From contig CAVPUM010000018.1 of the NCBI GenBank assembly GCA_963708855.1, positions 1-64,000 of the forward strand: a DNA stretch of 64,000 bases, in the 5' to 3' direction. The DNA comes from CAIWHR01 sp963708855. GTDB lineage: Bacteria > Pseudomonadota > Gammaproteobacteria > Burkholderiales > Casimicrobiaceae. Of this stretch, positions 37,805 through 47,117 are shown piece by piece. Positions within the stretch are counted from its first letter, which is position 1. Each line of letters begins with the position of its first letter. The notes under the pieces are model-generated. The model did no database searches and had not been told where the DNA came from. It saw only the letters and a program-made list of their open reading frames with translations. A program made the position numbers and the translations under genes.

Positions 37805-38578
37805 TCATGCAAGGCTCCACGGGTAGAGGTGCTGGTTCGCCCACTTGAACAGGAAGTCCGAAATGAGCCCGATCACACCGATCACGATGATCCCGAAGAT
37901 GATCTGCCCGGTGTTGAGCAGCGCCTGGCTGTCGGTGATCATGTGGCCGATGCCGGAAGACGCGCCGATCAGTTCCGCGACGATCACGTAGGTCCACGCC
38001 CAGCCCAGCACCAGCCGCAGCGTTTCGGCAATGGCCGGCGCCGCACTCGGCAGCAGCACACGGCGGACCACGCCGCGCGATGATGCGCCGAGTGTGTACG
38101 CGGCTTCGACGAGATCGCGGCGCGTCGCACCGACCGACACCGCGACCATCAGCACGATCTGAAAGAACGAGCCGATGAAGATGACGAGCAGCTTCTGCAA
38201 CTCGCCGATGCCAGCCCAGAGGATCAGCAACGGGATGAATGCCGAGGCGGGAAGATAACGGGCAAACGAGACAAACGGCTCGAAGAACGCCTCGATCGGC
38301 TTGTAGGCGCCCATCGCGATGCCCAGCGGCACGGCGCACGCGGCTGCCAGCACGAAGCCGCCGATGACGCGCCAGACCGTGATCGCGATATCGCCGGCGA
38401 ATCCGAACTGTGTGAACAGTGACCACCCTTCGCGCAGCATCGTGACGGGGTCGGCAAGAAACGTCTTCGACACGAAGCCGCCGAAGGTCGCCGTGCTCCA
38501 CGCGGCAACGAACAGCACGAAGAACGCGACCCCGAGCACGGCCTTGCGGCCCGCCGGAATGGGCTGGAGGGGGGTCAT
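37805..38578 (-). CDS. ABC transporter permease, nitrate/sulfonate/taurine type
   Basis: 257 residues with about six transmembrane helices, from AVLGVAFFVLFVAAWSTATF to IGLISDFLFKWANQHLYPW. The EAA coupling loop is present (EAAYTLGASSRGVVRRVLLP), which docks on the ATPase. It belongs with the ATPase downstream and the binding protein upstream in one minus-strand operon. The substrate is set by the binding protein and is not known. Confidence 0.88.
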   Translation of the reverse strand: MTPLQPIPAGRKAVLGVAFFVLFVAAWSTATFGGFVSKTFLADPVTMLREGWSLFTQFGFAGDIAITVWRVIGGFVLAAACAVPLGIAMGAYKPIEAFFEPFVSFARYLPASAFIPLLILWAGIGELQKLLVIFIGSFFQIVLMVAVSVGATRRDLVEAAYTLGASSRGVVRRVLLPSAAPAIAETLRLVLGWAWTYVIVAELIGASSGIGHMITDSQALLNTGQIIFGIIVIGVIGLISDFLFKWANQHLYPWSLA

Positions 38579-38615
38579 TGCGGGCCGCGGTACGGCGCGG
38601 CCACGGTCGTTCGCG

Positions 38616-39560
38616 TCACTTGATGTAGCTGGTGTCGGCGAGCGTGTTGAGATCGGGAATCGACTTGAGGATGCCGACCTCGAGCAGCAGGTCCGCGGCT
38701 TCCTTGCTGAATTGCTGGAACTCCCCGGCGAAGAATTTCTGGTTAGCCGCCTTGTCCTGCCAGCGCAGGTACGCCGCCGACTTGCCGAACTGCTCGGCCG
38801 ATTGCTTCGTGGGCGCGCCCATCAACTCGTTGCTCTTCTGCGGGTCCTTCTTGATGAGCTCGAGCGCCTCGAAGTAACTGTTCGTGAGCGCCTGCGCTGC
38901 CTTCGGATTGTCGGCCAGGAACTTCGGCGTGCAGCCGAACGTGTCCATGATCATCGGGTAGTCGAGCGTGGTCGCGATGATCTTGCCGGCTTTCGGGTTG
39001 TCGCGTACCGTCGACAGGTAAGGCTCGTAGGTCATCGCGGCGTCGTTCTGACCGGCGACGAACGCCTGCGCGGCCGCTGCCGGTTCGAGGTTGACCACAG
39101 TCACGTCCTTCACCGAAAGCCCGTTCTTCTTCAGGAACCAGGCCAGCGTGAAATAGGGCGCGGTTCCCGGCGCCGAGGCGGCGACGGTCTTGCCTTTGAG
39201 GTCGGCGATCTTCGCGACGTTGGCGCGAACGGCCATCCCGTCGGCGCCATAGCTCTTGTCCATCTGGAAGATCTGCTTGGTGGCCACACCACTCGCATTC
39301 CAGACGATCCACGTTTCGACCGTGGTGGCCGCGCACTGGATGTCGCCGGACGCGATCGCGAGGTGACGGTCCTTCTGCGGGATCATCTTGAGCGAGACGT
39401 CGAGACCGTTCTTCTTGAAGATCCCGGCATCGCGCGCGAGCGTGAGCGGCTGGAATCCGGTCCAGCCCGACATGCCGATGGCGACCTTGGTTTCCTGGGC
39501 GATGGCGGGAACCGTGGCGGCGAAAAGAGTGGCTGCGGCGAAAGCGGACATTTTGCGCAT
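38616..39560 (-). CDS. Periplasmic substrate-binding protein (NMT1/SsuA-like)
   Basis: 314 residues with a clear signal peptide (MRKMSAFAAATLFAATVPAIAQ) and a two-lobed type II binding fold. Segments such as IGMSGWTGFQPLTLARDAGI and AVRANVAKIADLKGKTVAAS are typical of the NMT1/THI5-like group, which bind nitrate, sulfonates, taurine, pyrimidine precursors and other small anions. The divergent hut operon might suggest a histidine-related or urocanate-like ligand, but that is only context. A good sigma70 promoter precedes it. Confidence 0.85.
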   Translation of the reverse strand: MRKMSAFAAATLFAATVPAIAQETKVAIGMSGWTGFQPLTLARDAGIFKKNGLDVSLKMIPQKDRHLAIASGDIQCAATTVETWIVWNASGVATKQIFQMDKSYGADGMAVRANVAKIADLKGKTVAASAPGTAPYFTLAWFLKKNGLSVKDVTVVNLEPAAAAQAFVAGQNDAAMTYEPYLSTVRDNPKAGKIIATTLDYPMIMDTFGCTPKFLADNPKAAQALTNSYFEALELIKKDPQKSNELMGAPTKQSAEQFGKSAAYLRWQDKAANQKFFAGEFQQFSKEAADLLLEVGILKSIPDLNTLADTSYIK

Positions 39561-39594
39561 GAGGATCTCCGGAAACGGGACGGAAACTCTGAGA

Positions 39595-39623
39595 ATCTAG
39601 GGGTGAGGGACCGGTTCTGTCAA
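39595..39623 (-). promoter_or_regulatory. Sigma70-like promoter for the ABC transporter operon
   Basis: On the minus strand TTGACA (plus 39618-39623) and CTAGAT (plus 39595-39600) are separated by exactly 17 bases. The -35 is perfect. The predicted start is about 25 bases before the binding-protein ATG. Confidence 0.75.
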
Positions 39624-39685
39624 TGCGATTCTGCCGTGGGACGGAGGGTCACTTCGGGACGGACCCGTGCGCGCCCCGGTTCGCG

Positions 39686-39713
39686 TTGGCGAAGGGAGGA
39701 TTGGATCTACAAT
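39686..39713 (+). promoter_or_regulatory. Sigma70-like promoter for hutDFIG
   Basis: TTGGCG (39686-39691) and TACAAT (39708-39713) are spaced by 16 bases, 43 bases before the hutD ATG. Together with the opposing promoter it makes a 195-base divergent control region. I did not find a clear HutC-type operator. Confidence 0.6.
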
Positions 39714-39755
39714 CGGCTCTACGGCTCCGTGCGCCGTCTCTGGACCGTCCCTGCC

Positions 39756-40349
39756 ATGGTCCGCCTCCTCACGTCCGCCGATTACCGCACGATGCCATGG
39801 AAGAACGGCAGCGGGCGCACGACCGAGATCGCCGCGTATCCGTCCGGGGCCGCGACTCGACAGCTTCCTGTGGCGGGTGAGCCTCGCCGATGTCGAGCGC
39901 GACGGCCCGTTCTCGCTTTTCCCCGGCGTCGAGCGCACGATCGTGCTGCTCGAGGGTGCAGGATTGCGGTTGCACGAAGGGGTGCGCGATACCGATCTGA
40001 GGACACCGTTCGAGCCACACGTCGTTCAGCGGGGACATGGCTATCGACTGCACGCTGGTCGCCGGACCGGTTCGCGACTTCAACGCGATGTTCCGGCGCG
40101 GACCGGCACGAGGGAGCGTCGCCGTCGTGCGTGAGGACGGGGCGGAGTTCGGACCCGCGCGGTTCCGTGCTCGCCTATGCCGCGACGGGAGCCCACGAGT
40201 GCATCGTCGCGCGGCTTGCGCCGCTTCGGCTCGCAGCGGGTCACGCGCTCATCGTCGAGGGGCCTGGCGGGAGCGACACGCCGCCGCTCGCGATCCGGCC
40301 GCTCGATCCGGGTGGCGTGGCGCTTGTCGTCAGCGTCGATTGTCCATGA
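39756..40349 (+). CDS. hutD: HutD/Ves family protein (frameshifted)
   Basis: HutD is a small cupin-like protein of hut operons; it is proposed to limit or govern histidine catabolism by binding a pathway intermediate. The product begins MVRLLTSADYRTMPWKNGSG, a signature of the family, then SFLWRVSLADVERDGPFSLF, GVERTIVLLEGAGLRL and RDFNAMFRRG. These parts lie in three frames, broken near 39853, 40030 and 40165, so the true protein is about 195 residues. The stop overlaps the hutF ATG by four bases. Confidence 0.85.
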   Translation: MVRLLTSADYRTMPWKNGSGRTTEIAAYPSGAATRQLPVAGEPRRCRARRPVLAFPRRRAHDRAARGCRIAVARRGARYRSEDTVRATRRSAGTWLSTARWSPDRFATSTRCSGADRHEGASPSCVRTGRSSDPRGSVLAYAATGAHECIVARLAPLRLAAGHALIVEGPGGSDTPPLAIRPLDPGGVALVVSVDCP

Positions 40350-41701
40350 GGCTCTTTGCCGCCGAAGCGCTGACGCCCGAAGGTTGGCAGCGCGATGTCG
40401 TCGTCGACATCGCGGCCGACGGAACGATCGAGCGGGTCGCGGCGAATGCGCAAGGCGGCGGCGCGGAACACGCGGCCGGTCCGCTGCTGCCGGGAATGCC
40501 GAACCTGCACTCGCACGCGTTCCAGCGCGCGATCGCCGGGCGCACCGGGCGCGCGAGCGCGGACGGCGACAGTTTCTGGACGTGGCGGCAGGCGATGTAT
40601 GCGTTCCTCGACCGGATCGACCCCGACGCGTTCGAGGCGATCGCCGCGCAGGCATATGTCGAGATGCTGAAAGCCGGGTACACGGCGGTCGCCGAATTCC
40701 ATTACGTCCATCACGATCCGCAGGGCAAGCCCTACGCCGATCCCGCGGAGCTCGCGCGCCGCATCGTCGCCGCCGCGTCGGGGACGGGAATCGGGCTCAC
40801 GCTGTTGCCCGTGTTCTATGCCCATGCCGGATTCGGCGGAACGCCGCCCGCCGCGGGCCAGCGCCGGTTCGTGCACACGCTCGACGCGTTTGCGCGCCTG
40901 GTCGCGGCACTCGCCCGCGAGGCCGCGACCGCGGAATGGAATCTGGGCGTCGCGCCGCACAGCCTGCGCGCGGCAACCCCGGATGAGCTGGCCGCGGTCG
41001 TCGCGCTCGCCCCGCGCGGCGCACCGATTCACATCCACGCCGCCGAGCAGGCGCAGGAGGTCGCGGCTTGCGTGAGCTGGAGCGGTGCGCGGCCGATCGA
41101 ATGGCTGCTCGAACACGCCGGGCTCGACGCGCGGTGGTGCGTCGTGCATGCGACGCACATGACGCCGGACGAGACCTCCCGGCTCGCGGCGAGCGGTGCG
41201 ATCGCCGGGCTCGCGCCGACCACCGAGGCGGACCTGGGCGACGGCACGTTCGCCGCGCGCGCATACCTCGATGCAGACGGCGGGTTCGGGATCGGCAGCG
41301 ACTCGAACACCATCATCGATCCCTTCGCCGAGCTGCGTCAGCTCGAATGGTCGCAGCGGCTGGCCCGCCAGGCGCGCAATGTGCTCGTGACCGCGGATGC
41401 GCCGGTGGGTCAGGCGCTCTATGTGGCGGCGGCCCGCGGCGGCGCGTGCGCGCAGGCACGGCCCGCAGGGGCCATTGCTCCGGGATGCCGCGCCGATTTC
41501 GTCGTGCTCGACACCGCAGACGCCGCGCTTGCCGCGCAGCCGGTCGACGCGGTGCTGGACGCGGCGATCTTCGGACCCTGCCGGCGACCGGTGCGCGATG
41601 TCATGGTGGGAGGGCGGTGGATCGTGCGCGAAGGCCATCATCAGCGCGAGGCAGCCATATTCGTCCGTTATCGAGAGTGCCTGGCGCGCCTTTCGTCATG
41701 A
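40346..41701 (+). CDS. hutF: Formimidoylglutamate deiminase
   Basis: HutF hydrolyses N-formimino-L-glutamate to N-formylglutamate and ammonia. It is a 451-residue amidohydrolase. The metal site HxH is in LPGMPNLHSHAFQRAIAGRT. HIHAAEQAQEV, VVHATHMT and IGSDSNTIIDPFAELR give the remaining metal and catalytic residues in the expected order. It is followed immediately by hutI and hutG, so this organism uses the route by formylglutamate instead of direct release of formamide. The start overlaps hutD and the stop overlaps hutI. Confidence 0.93.
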   Translation: MRLFAAEALTPEGWQRDVVVDIAADGTIERVAANAQGGGAEHAAGPLLPGMPNLHSHAFQRAIAGRTGRASADGDSFWTWRQAMYAFLDRIDPDAFEAIAAQAYVEMLKAGYTAVAEFHYVHHDPQGKPYADPAELARRIVAAASGTGIGLTLLPVFYAHAGFGGTPPAAGQRRFVHTLDAFARLVAALAREAATAEWNLGVAPHSLRAATPDELAAVVALAPRGAPIHIHAAEQAQEVAACVSWSGARPIEWLLEHAGLDARWCVVHATHMTPDETSRLAASGAIAGLAPTTEADLGDGTFAARAYLDADGGFGIGSDSNTIIDPFAELRQLEWSQRLARQARNVLVTADAPVGQALYVAAARGGACAQARPAGAIAPGCRADFVVLDTADAALAAQPVDAVLDAAIFGPCRRPVRDVMVGGRWIVREGHHQREAAIFVRYRECLARLSS

Positions 41702-42927
41702 GCCCCGCATACGATCTCCTGATCACCGGCGCGCATCTCGCGACGATGGTGGGCGATGCGCCGTATGGCGCGATCCGCGACGGCGCCATCGCCATCAACG
41801 GCGATCGGATCGCCTGGGTGGGTACGGCGCGCGACCTGCCGCGCGACGTCGCCGCGCGTCGATGGCTGCACCTTCAGGGCGCCTGGGCGACGCCCGGCCT
41901 CGTCGATTGCCACACGCATCTCGTGTACGCCGGCAATCGCGCGAACGAGTTCGAGGCGCGCCTTGGAGGCGCCACGTACGCGGACATAGCGCAGGCGGGC
42001 GGCGGCATCAACGCCACGGTCGGCGCGACGCGGGCGGCCAGCGACGGGGACCTGGTTGCGGCAAGCCAGCCGCGGCTTTCGGCGCTGGCAAGGGAAGGCG
42101 TGACCACGGTCGAGATCAAGTCGGGGTACGGGCTCGACACGGCGAACGAGTGCCGGCAACTCCATGCGGCGCGACGTGTTGCGGCCGCAGTCGGGGTCGC
42201 CGTGCGAACGACGCTGCTTGCGGCACACGCGGTGCCGGCGGAATTTTCCGGGCGTGCCGACGACTACATCGATCTCGTTTGCCGCGAGACGATACCTGCT
42301 GCCGCAGGTGCGGGACTCGCCGATGCGGTGGACGCATTCTGCGAGACGATCGGCTTCACGCCGGCGCAGATACGGCGGGTTTTCGCGACCGCGCATGCGC
42401 ACGGGCTGCCGGTGAAGCTGCACGCGGATCAGCTCACCGACACCGGTGGCGCGGCACTGGCTGCCGAGTTCAATGCGCTGTCGGCTGACCATCTGGAATA
42501 CACGAGCGAAGCAGGCGTTGCCGCGATGGCACGCGCGGGAACCGTCGCCGTGTTGCTGCCCGGCGCATACTATGCGTTACGCGAGACCCGCGTGCCGCCC
42601 ATCCCGGCGTTGCGCGCACTTGGCGTGCCGATGGCCGTCGCAACGGACTGCAATCCGGGAACTTCCCCGGTGAACTCGCTTTTGCTGATGCTCAACATGG
42701 CATGCACGCTGTTCCGCCTTTCGCCAGGGGAAGCGTTGGCGGGCGTCACGCGGCACGCGGCGCGCGCACTCGGGCTTGCCGATCGTGGCACGCTCGCCGA
42801 GGGCCAACGTGCCGACATCGCGCTTTGGGACATCGCGTCGCCGGCCGAGCTTGCATACGCCATTGGCGGCAATCCTTGCCGGGGCACCATACGCGCGGGG
42901 CGTGTCGTCGGACGGAGGGAAACGTGA
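41698..42927 (+). CDS. hutI: Imidazolonepropionase
   Basis: HutI opens the ring of 4-imidazolone-5-propanoate to formiminoglutamate. The 409-residue amidohydrolase has GLVDCHTHLVYAGNRANEFE with the HxH metal ligands, then IKSGYGLDTANE, KLHADQLTDTGGAALAAEF and ATDCNPGTSP, all family signatures. The ATG at 41698 overlaps the hutF stop (ATGA) and its stop overlaps the hutG GTG. hutH and hutU, the first two steps, are not in this window. Confidence 0.95.
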   Translation: MSPAYDLLITGAHLATMVGDAPYGAIRDGAIAINGDRIAWVGTARDLPRDVAARRWLHLQGAWATPGLVDCHTHLVYAGNRANEFEARLGGATYADIAQAGGGINATVGATRAASDGDLVAASQPRLSALAREGVTTVEIKSGYGLDTANECRQLHAARRVAAAVGVAVRTTLLAAHAVPAEFSGRADDYIDLVCRETIPAAAGAGLADAVDAFCETIGFTPAQIRRVFATAHAHGLPVKLHADQLTDTGGAALAAEFNALSADHLEYTSEAGVAAMARAGTVAVLLPGAYYALRETRVPPIPALRALGVPMAVATDCNPGTSPVNSLLLMLNMACTLFRLSPGEALAGVTRHAARALGLADRGTLAEGQRADIALWDIASPAELAYAIGGNPCRGTIRAGRVVGRRET

Positions 42928-43715
42928 AGCTCTGCGCGATCGAACGCGGCGACACGCCGCTCGTCGTCGACGTTCCGCACGCGGGAACGCACGTGCCGCC
43001 CGCGATCGCCGCGCGCCTGACACCGGCAGCCCGCATGGTTCCCGACACCGACTGGCATGTGGAAAAGCTCTTTGCGGTTGCGCGCGCGGCGGGAACGACG
43101 CTGCTGGTTGCGACGCACTCGCGCTACGTGGTCGATCTCAACCGCGACCCCTCGGGCGCGGCACTCTACCCTGGCGCCGACAACACCGAGCTCTGCCCGA
43201 CCCGCACGTTCGCCGGCGAGCCGATCTACGCCGCGGGCGACGCGCCGGACGCCGCCGAAGTGGCGGCGCGGCGCAACGAGTATTTCGATCCGTATCACAA
43301 GCTGCTCGCCGCCGAGATCGAGCGCGTGCGAACGCAACACGGGCATGCGATTCTGCTCGACGGCCATTCAATAAGGAGTCGCGTCCCGCGGTTCTTTGCG
43401 GGACGGTTGCCCGATCTCAACCTCGGCACTGCCGACGGCGCGAGCTGCGCGCCGTCCGTGCAGCAGGCGGCGGCGCTCGTGCTTGCAGGCACGACGGAAT
43501 TCTCGGCCATCGTGAACGGCCGTTTCAAGGGAGGCTACGTCACGCGTCACTACGGGGCTCCGGCGCATGGCGTCCATGCACTTCAGCTCGAGATCGCGCA
43601 GGCGTGCTACATGGATGAATCCCCGCCGTATCGATGGAACGCTGTGCAAGCCAAGGCGCTGACTTCCGTGCTGGAGCGACTTGTCGACGCGCTCCTCGCA
43701 GGGGTCGTTCCGTGA
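42924..43715 (+). CDS. hutG: N-formylglutamate deformylase
   Basis: HutG releases formate from N-formylglutamate to give glutamate, the last step of this pathway. The product is 263 residues from a GTG at 42924 that overlaps the hutI stop. Motifs include VVDVPHAGTHVPP, MVPDTDWHVEKLF, YVVDLNRDPSG and ILLDGHSIRSRVPRFF, typical of the N-formylglutamate amidohydrolase family. A 91-base gap follows before the aminotransferase. Confidence 0.94.
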   Translation: MKLCAIERGDTPLVVDVPHAGTHVPPAIAARLTPAARMVPDTDWHVEKLFAVARAAGTTLLVATHSRYVVDLNRDPSGAALYPGADNTELCPTRTFAGEPIYAAGDAPDAAEVAARRNEYFDPYHKLLAAEIERVRTQHGHAILLDGHSIRSRVPRFFAGRLPDLNLGTADGASCAPSVQQAAALVLAGTTEFSAIVNGRFKGGYVTRHYGAPAHGVHALQLEIAQACYMDESPPYRWNAVQAKALTSVLERLVDALLAGVVP

Positions 43716-43806
43716 CCCTTTCCGGCGCCGGCATTGACCCAATCCGTGCCAGCCGCGAACCACCACGCGTTGTTTCACGCCTGACCTTTCCGCCGAGGAG
43801 TCCCCG

Positions 43807-45189
43807 ATGTCGCTGACCACACCGGCCGCACGCCGTGACCTTTCCTACCACCTGCATCCCGCGACCAACCTGCGGTCCGTGCAGTCCGAAGGGCCGCTGG
43901 TCATCACCCGCGGTGACGGCGTCTATGTCTACGACGACGAAGGCAAGCGCTACCTCGAGGGCATGGCAGGACTCTGGTGCGCGTCACTCGGCTTTTCCGA
44001 GCGCCGGCTCGCGGAGGCCGCGTACAAGCAGATGTGCCTGTTGCCGTTCTATCACAGCTTCGCCGGCAAGGTCCCGGCGATCAGCACGGAGCTCGCGGAA
44101 CGTTTGATCGGCATGGCGCCTGCGGGCATGGCCAAGGTGCTGTTCGCGAATTCAGGGTCCGAAGCGAACGATACGGCGATCAAGCTCGCCTGGTACGTCA
44201 ACAACGCGCTCGGCCGGCCGCAGAAAAAGAAGATCATCTCGCGGCAGCGTGCGTACCACGGGGTGACCATCGCCAGCGGAAGCCTCACGGGCCTGGCGTT
44301 CGCGCACACCGATTTCGACCTGCCGATCGCGCGCATCCTGCACACCGACTGCCCGCACTACTACCGCGGCGGGGAGGCCGGTGAAAGCGAGGAAGCGTTC
44401 GCCGCGCGGCTCGCGGGGAATCTCGAGCAGCTGATCCTGCGCGAAGGTCCCGACACGGTTGCCGCGTTCTTCGCCGAACCGGTGATGGGCGCGGGCGGCG
44501 TGATCGTGCCGCCGGCGACGTACTTCGACCGCGTGCAGCCGATCCTGAAGAAGTACGACATCCTGTTCGTCGTCGACGAAGTGATCTGCGGCTTCGGCCG
44601 CACCGGCCACATGTTCGGAGCGCAGGCCTTCAACCTGCAGCCCGACATCATAACGTTGGCGAAGGCGCTGTCGGCGGGCTACGTGCCGATCTCGGCCAAC
44701 CTCGTCTCCGGCAAGGTCTACGAAATCCTGCTGGCGCAGAGCGACAAGCTCGGCATCTTCGGCCACGGGTACACGTATTCGTCGCATCCGGTGCCCGCGG
44801 CCGTCGCGCTGGAAACGCTCAGGATCTACGAGGAGCGCGACATCGTGGCGCAGGTGCGCCGCGTCGGCCCGCGGATGCAGTCGGGGATTCGCGGCTTCGC
44901 CGATCATCCGCTGATCGGCGAAGCCCGCGGCATGGGGCTCATCGGCGCCGTCGAGTTGGTCCGCGACAAGGCGACCAAGCAGAGCTTCGAGCCCAAAGCC
45001 GGCGTGGCGGCGTTCCTCGTGCGCCGCGCGCAGCACCACGGCGTGATCCTGCGCAACATGCCGGGCGACATCGTCGCCTTCAGCCCTCCGCTCATCATCA
45101 GCGAGGCCGAGATCGACGAGATGATCGGCTGTTTCGGCAAGGCGCTCGACGACACCTGGGCGATGGCGAAAGACAAAGGCCTGGTGTGA
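43807..45189 (+). CDS. Class III PLP-dependent omega-aminotransferase
   Basis: 460 residues of the aspartate/ornithine-aminotransferase fold type I, class III. FANSGSEANDTAIKLAWYVN binds PLP phosphate, FVVDEVICGFGRTG holds the cofactor Asp, and DIITLAKALSAGYVPISANL contains the Schiff-base lysine. The closest known functional types are putrescine- or omega-amino-acid:pyruvate aminotransferases. The polyamine-type ABC genes downstream support a role in amine degradation, but the substrate is inferred only. GCCGAGGAG precedes the ATG. Confidence 0.88.
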   Translation: MSLTTPAARRDLSYHLHPATNLRSVQSEGPLVITRGDGVYVYDDEGKRYLEGMAGLWCASLGFSERRLAEAAYKQMCLLPFYHSFAGKVPAISTELAERLIGMAPAGMAKVLFANSGSEANDTAIKLAWYVNNALGRPQKKKIISRQRAYHGVTIASGSLTGLAFAHTDFDLPIARILHTDCPHYYRGGEAGESEEAFAARLAGNLEQLILREGPDTVAAFFAEPVMGAGGVIVPPATYFDRVQPILKKYDILFVVDEVICGFGRTGHMFGAQAFNLQPDIITLAKALSAGYVPISANLVSGKVYEILLAQSDKLGIFGHGYTYSSHPVPAAVALETLRIYEERDIVAQVRRVGPRMQSGIRGFADHPLIGEARGMGLIGAVELVRDKATKQSFEPKAGVAAFLVRRAQHHGVILRNMPGDIVAFSPPLIISEAEIDEMIGCFGKALDDTWAMAKDKGLV

Positions 45190-45233
45190 GCGGGGCTGCA
45201 GGACGCAGCGCGCCCTGGGCTGGGCACTGACCG

Positions 45234-45968
45234 ATGACGGACAGGAAGACGATCATCGTCACCGGCGCAAGCCGGGGCATCGGGCACGCGACGGCGCTGC
45301 GCTTTCATCGCGAGGGCTGGCGCGTGATCACCGTGTCGCGCACGCCGCCGCCGGGCCAGTGCCCCTGGAGCCAGGAGCCCTCGCACATCCTCCTCGACCT
45401 GTCCGACCTCGGCAACATCGTCCGCTGCATCGAGATCATGCGCGGCATGCTCGACGGTGGCGAGCTGCACGGTCTCGTCAACAATGCGGGGATCTCGCCC
45501 AAGGGACCGGGCGGCAGCCGGCTCAACTCCCTGACGACGGACATCGACACCTGGCAGTCGATGTACAACACGAACTTCTATGCGCCGCTGCTGCTGACGC
45601 GCGGGTTCGCCGGCGAACTGTCGCAGGGGCGCGGCGCGGTCGTCAACCTCACGTCGATCGCCGGCTCGCGGGTGCACAAGTTCGCGGGCTCCGCCTACGC
45701 GACGTCGAAGGCGGCGCTGACGGCGCTGACGCGGGAGATGGCCTTCGATCTCGCGCCGCTGGGGGTCCGCGTCAACGCGATCGCGCCCGGAGAAATCGAC
45801 ACGGCGATCCTCTCACCCGGAACGCCCGAGATCGTCGAACGGGACGTCCCGATGCACCGGCTCGGCACGATCGACGAGGTCGCGGACCTGATCTGGTTCC
45901 TCTGCTCGACGCAGTCGGCCTACATCACCGGCGCGGAGATTCCGATCAACGGCGGGCAACACGTATGA
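45234..45968 (+). CDS. Short-chain dehydrogenase/reductase
   Basis: 244-residue classical SDR: TGASRGIGHATAL binds NAD(P), NNAGIS follows, and the catalytic Ser and YATSK (Tyr-X3-Lys) are in SIAGSRVHKFAGSAYATSK. The C-terminal IAPGEIDT and GAEIPINGG are typical. In this cluster it may reduce or oxidise a product of the aminotransferase; the substrate is unknown. The stop overlaps the ABC ATPase start by four bases, so it is part of the same operon. Confidence 0.88.
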   Translation: MTDRKTIIVTGASRGIGHATALRFHREGWRVITVSRTPPPGQCPWSQEPSHILLDLSDLGNIVRCIEIMRGMLDGGELHGLVNNAGISPKGPGGSRLNSLTTDIDTWQSMYNTNFYAPLLLTRGFAGELSQGRGAVVNLTSIAGSRVHKFAGSAYATSKAALTALTREMAFDLAPLGVRVNAIAPGEIDTAILSPGTPEIVERDVPMHRLGTIDEVADLIWFLCSTQSAYITGAEIPINGGQHV

Positions 45969-47101
45969 GCGCGACGGGCGGAGCCAAGGCTGCATCTGAC
46001 CCCATCGTCCGCTTCGTCGGCATCGGCAAGACGTACGACGGCGTCTTGCGTGTCGTCGACGATCTGCATCTGGACATCGAGCGCGGCGAGTTCCTGACGC
46101 TGCTCGGACCTTCGGGCTCCGGCAAGACGACGACGCTGATGATGCTCGCCGGATTCGAGGCGCCGACGTCCGGCGAGATCCTGCTCGACGGCAGGCCGCT
46201 GTCGCGCCAGCCGCCGCACAAGCGCCAGATCGGCATGGTGTTCCAGAACTACGCGCTGTTCCCGCACATGACGGTGGCCGAGAACATCGGCTTTCCGCTC
46301 TCGGTGCGCGGCATCGCCCGCGACGAGATCGCGCGGCGCGTCGAGCGCGTGCTCGACATGGTGCAGCTGACCGGGTTCGGCGACCGCCGGCCGGCGCAGC
46401 TCTCTGGCGGTCAGCAACAGCGGATTGCCGTCGCGCGCGCTCTCGTGTTCGAGCCGAAACTCGTGCTGATGGACGAGCCGCTCGGCGCCCTCGACAAGCA
46501 GCTGCGCGAGCAGATGCAGCTCGAGATCCGGCGCCTGCACCAGCGCCTTGGCGTGACGATGGTCTACGTGACCCACGACCAGGCGGAGGCGCTGACGATG
46601 TCCGACCGCATCGCGGTGTTCCATCGCGGGAGGATCCAGCAGCTCGACGGCCCCGAACAGCTCTACGAGACCCCCGTCAATGCCTTTGTCGCCCGCTTCA
46701 TCGGCGAGAACAACCGCTTCGGAGGCAGCCTGGTATCCGTCAGCGGCACGCGCTGCTCGGTGCGCATCGCCGGCGATGCCTGCATCGAAGGCTCGCTGGC
46801 CGCGCCGCTGCCCCCCGGGGCCCGCGTCACGGTCTCGCTTCGTCCGGAGCGGGTGCAAATCGGCGCCGCGGGGCATACAATCCCCGCTGCCGACGGGTGT
46901 CGCCTTGCGGGAACGCTGCGCGAAGTGATCTACCTCGGCGATCACGTCCGGGCGCGGGTCGCGCTTCCGGGCAACGATGATTTCACGGTCAAGCGACCGA
47001 TCGACGAGGCACACCGGCTGCCGGCGATCGGCGAGGTGGTCGAGTTGGCGTGGGCGCCCGAGCATTGCCGGGCATTCGCGCGCGAGGACGAAGCCGTTTA
47101 A
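45965..47101 (+). CDS. ABC transporter ATPase, spermidine/putrescine (PotA) type
   Basis: 378 residues. The ATPase domain has Walker A GPSGSGKTTTLMMLAGFEAP, signature LSGGQQQRIAVARAL and Walker B KLVLMDEPLGALDKQLRE. After about residue 240 comes the TOBE domain with SLRPERVQIG, found in PotA-like ATPases. Its TM partners and periplasmic protein follow directly. The ATG overlaps the SDR stop. It probably energises uptake of polyamines or related amines. Confidence 0.88.
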   Translation: MSATGGAKAASDPIVRFVGIGKTYDGVLRVVDDLHLDIERGEFLTLLGPSGSGKTTTLMMLAGFEAPTSGEILLDGRPLSRQPPHKRQIGMVFQNYALFPHMTVAENIGFPLSVRGIARDEIARRVERVLDMVQLTGFGDRRPAQLSGGQQQRIAVARALVFEPKLVLMDEPLGALDKQLREQMQLEIRRLHQRLGVTMVYVTHDQAEALTMSDRIAVFHRGRIQQLDGPEQLYETPVNAFVARFIGENNRFGGSLVSVSGTRCSVRIAGDACIEGSLAAPLPPGARVTVSLRPERVQIGAAGHTIPAADGCRLAGTLREVIYLGDHVRARVALPGNDDFTVKRPIDEAHRLPAIGEVVELAWAPEHCRAFAREDEAV

Positions 47102-47117
47102 CCCCGAGGAGGATACG

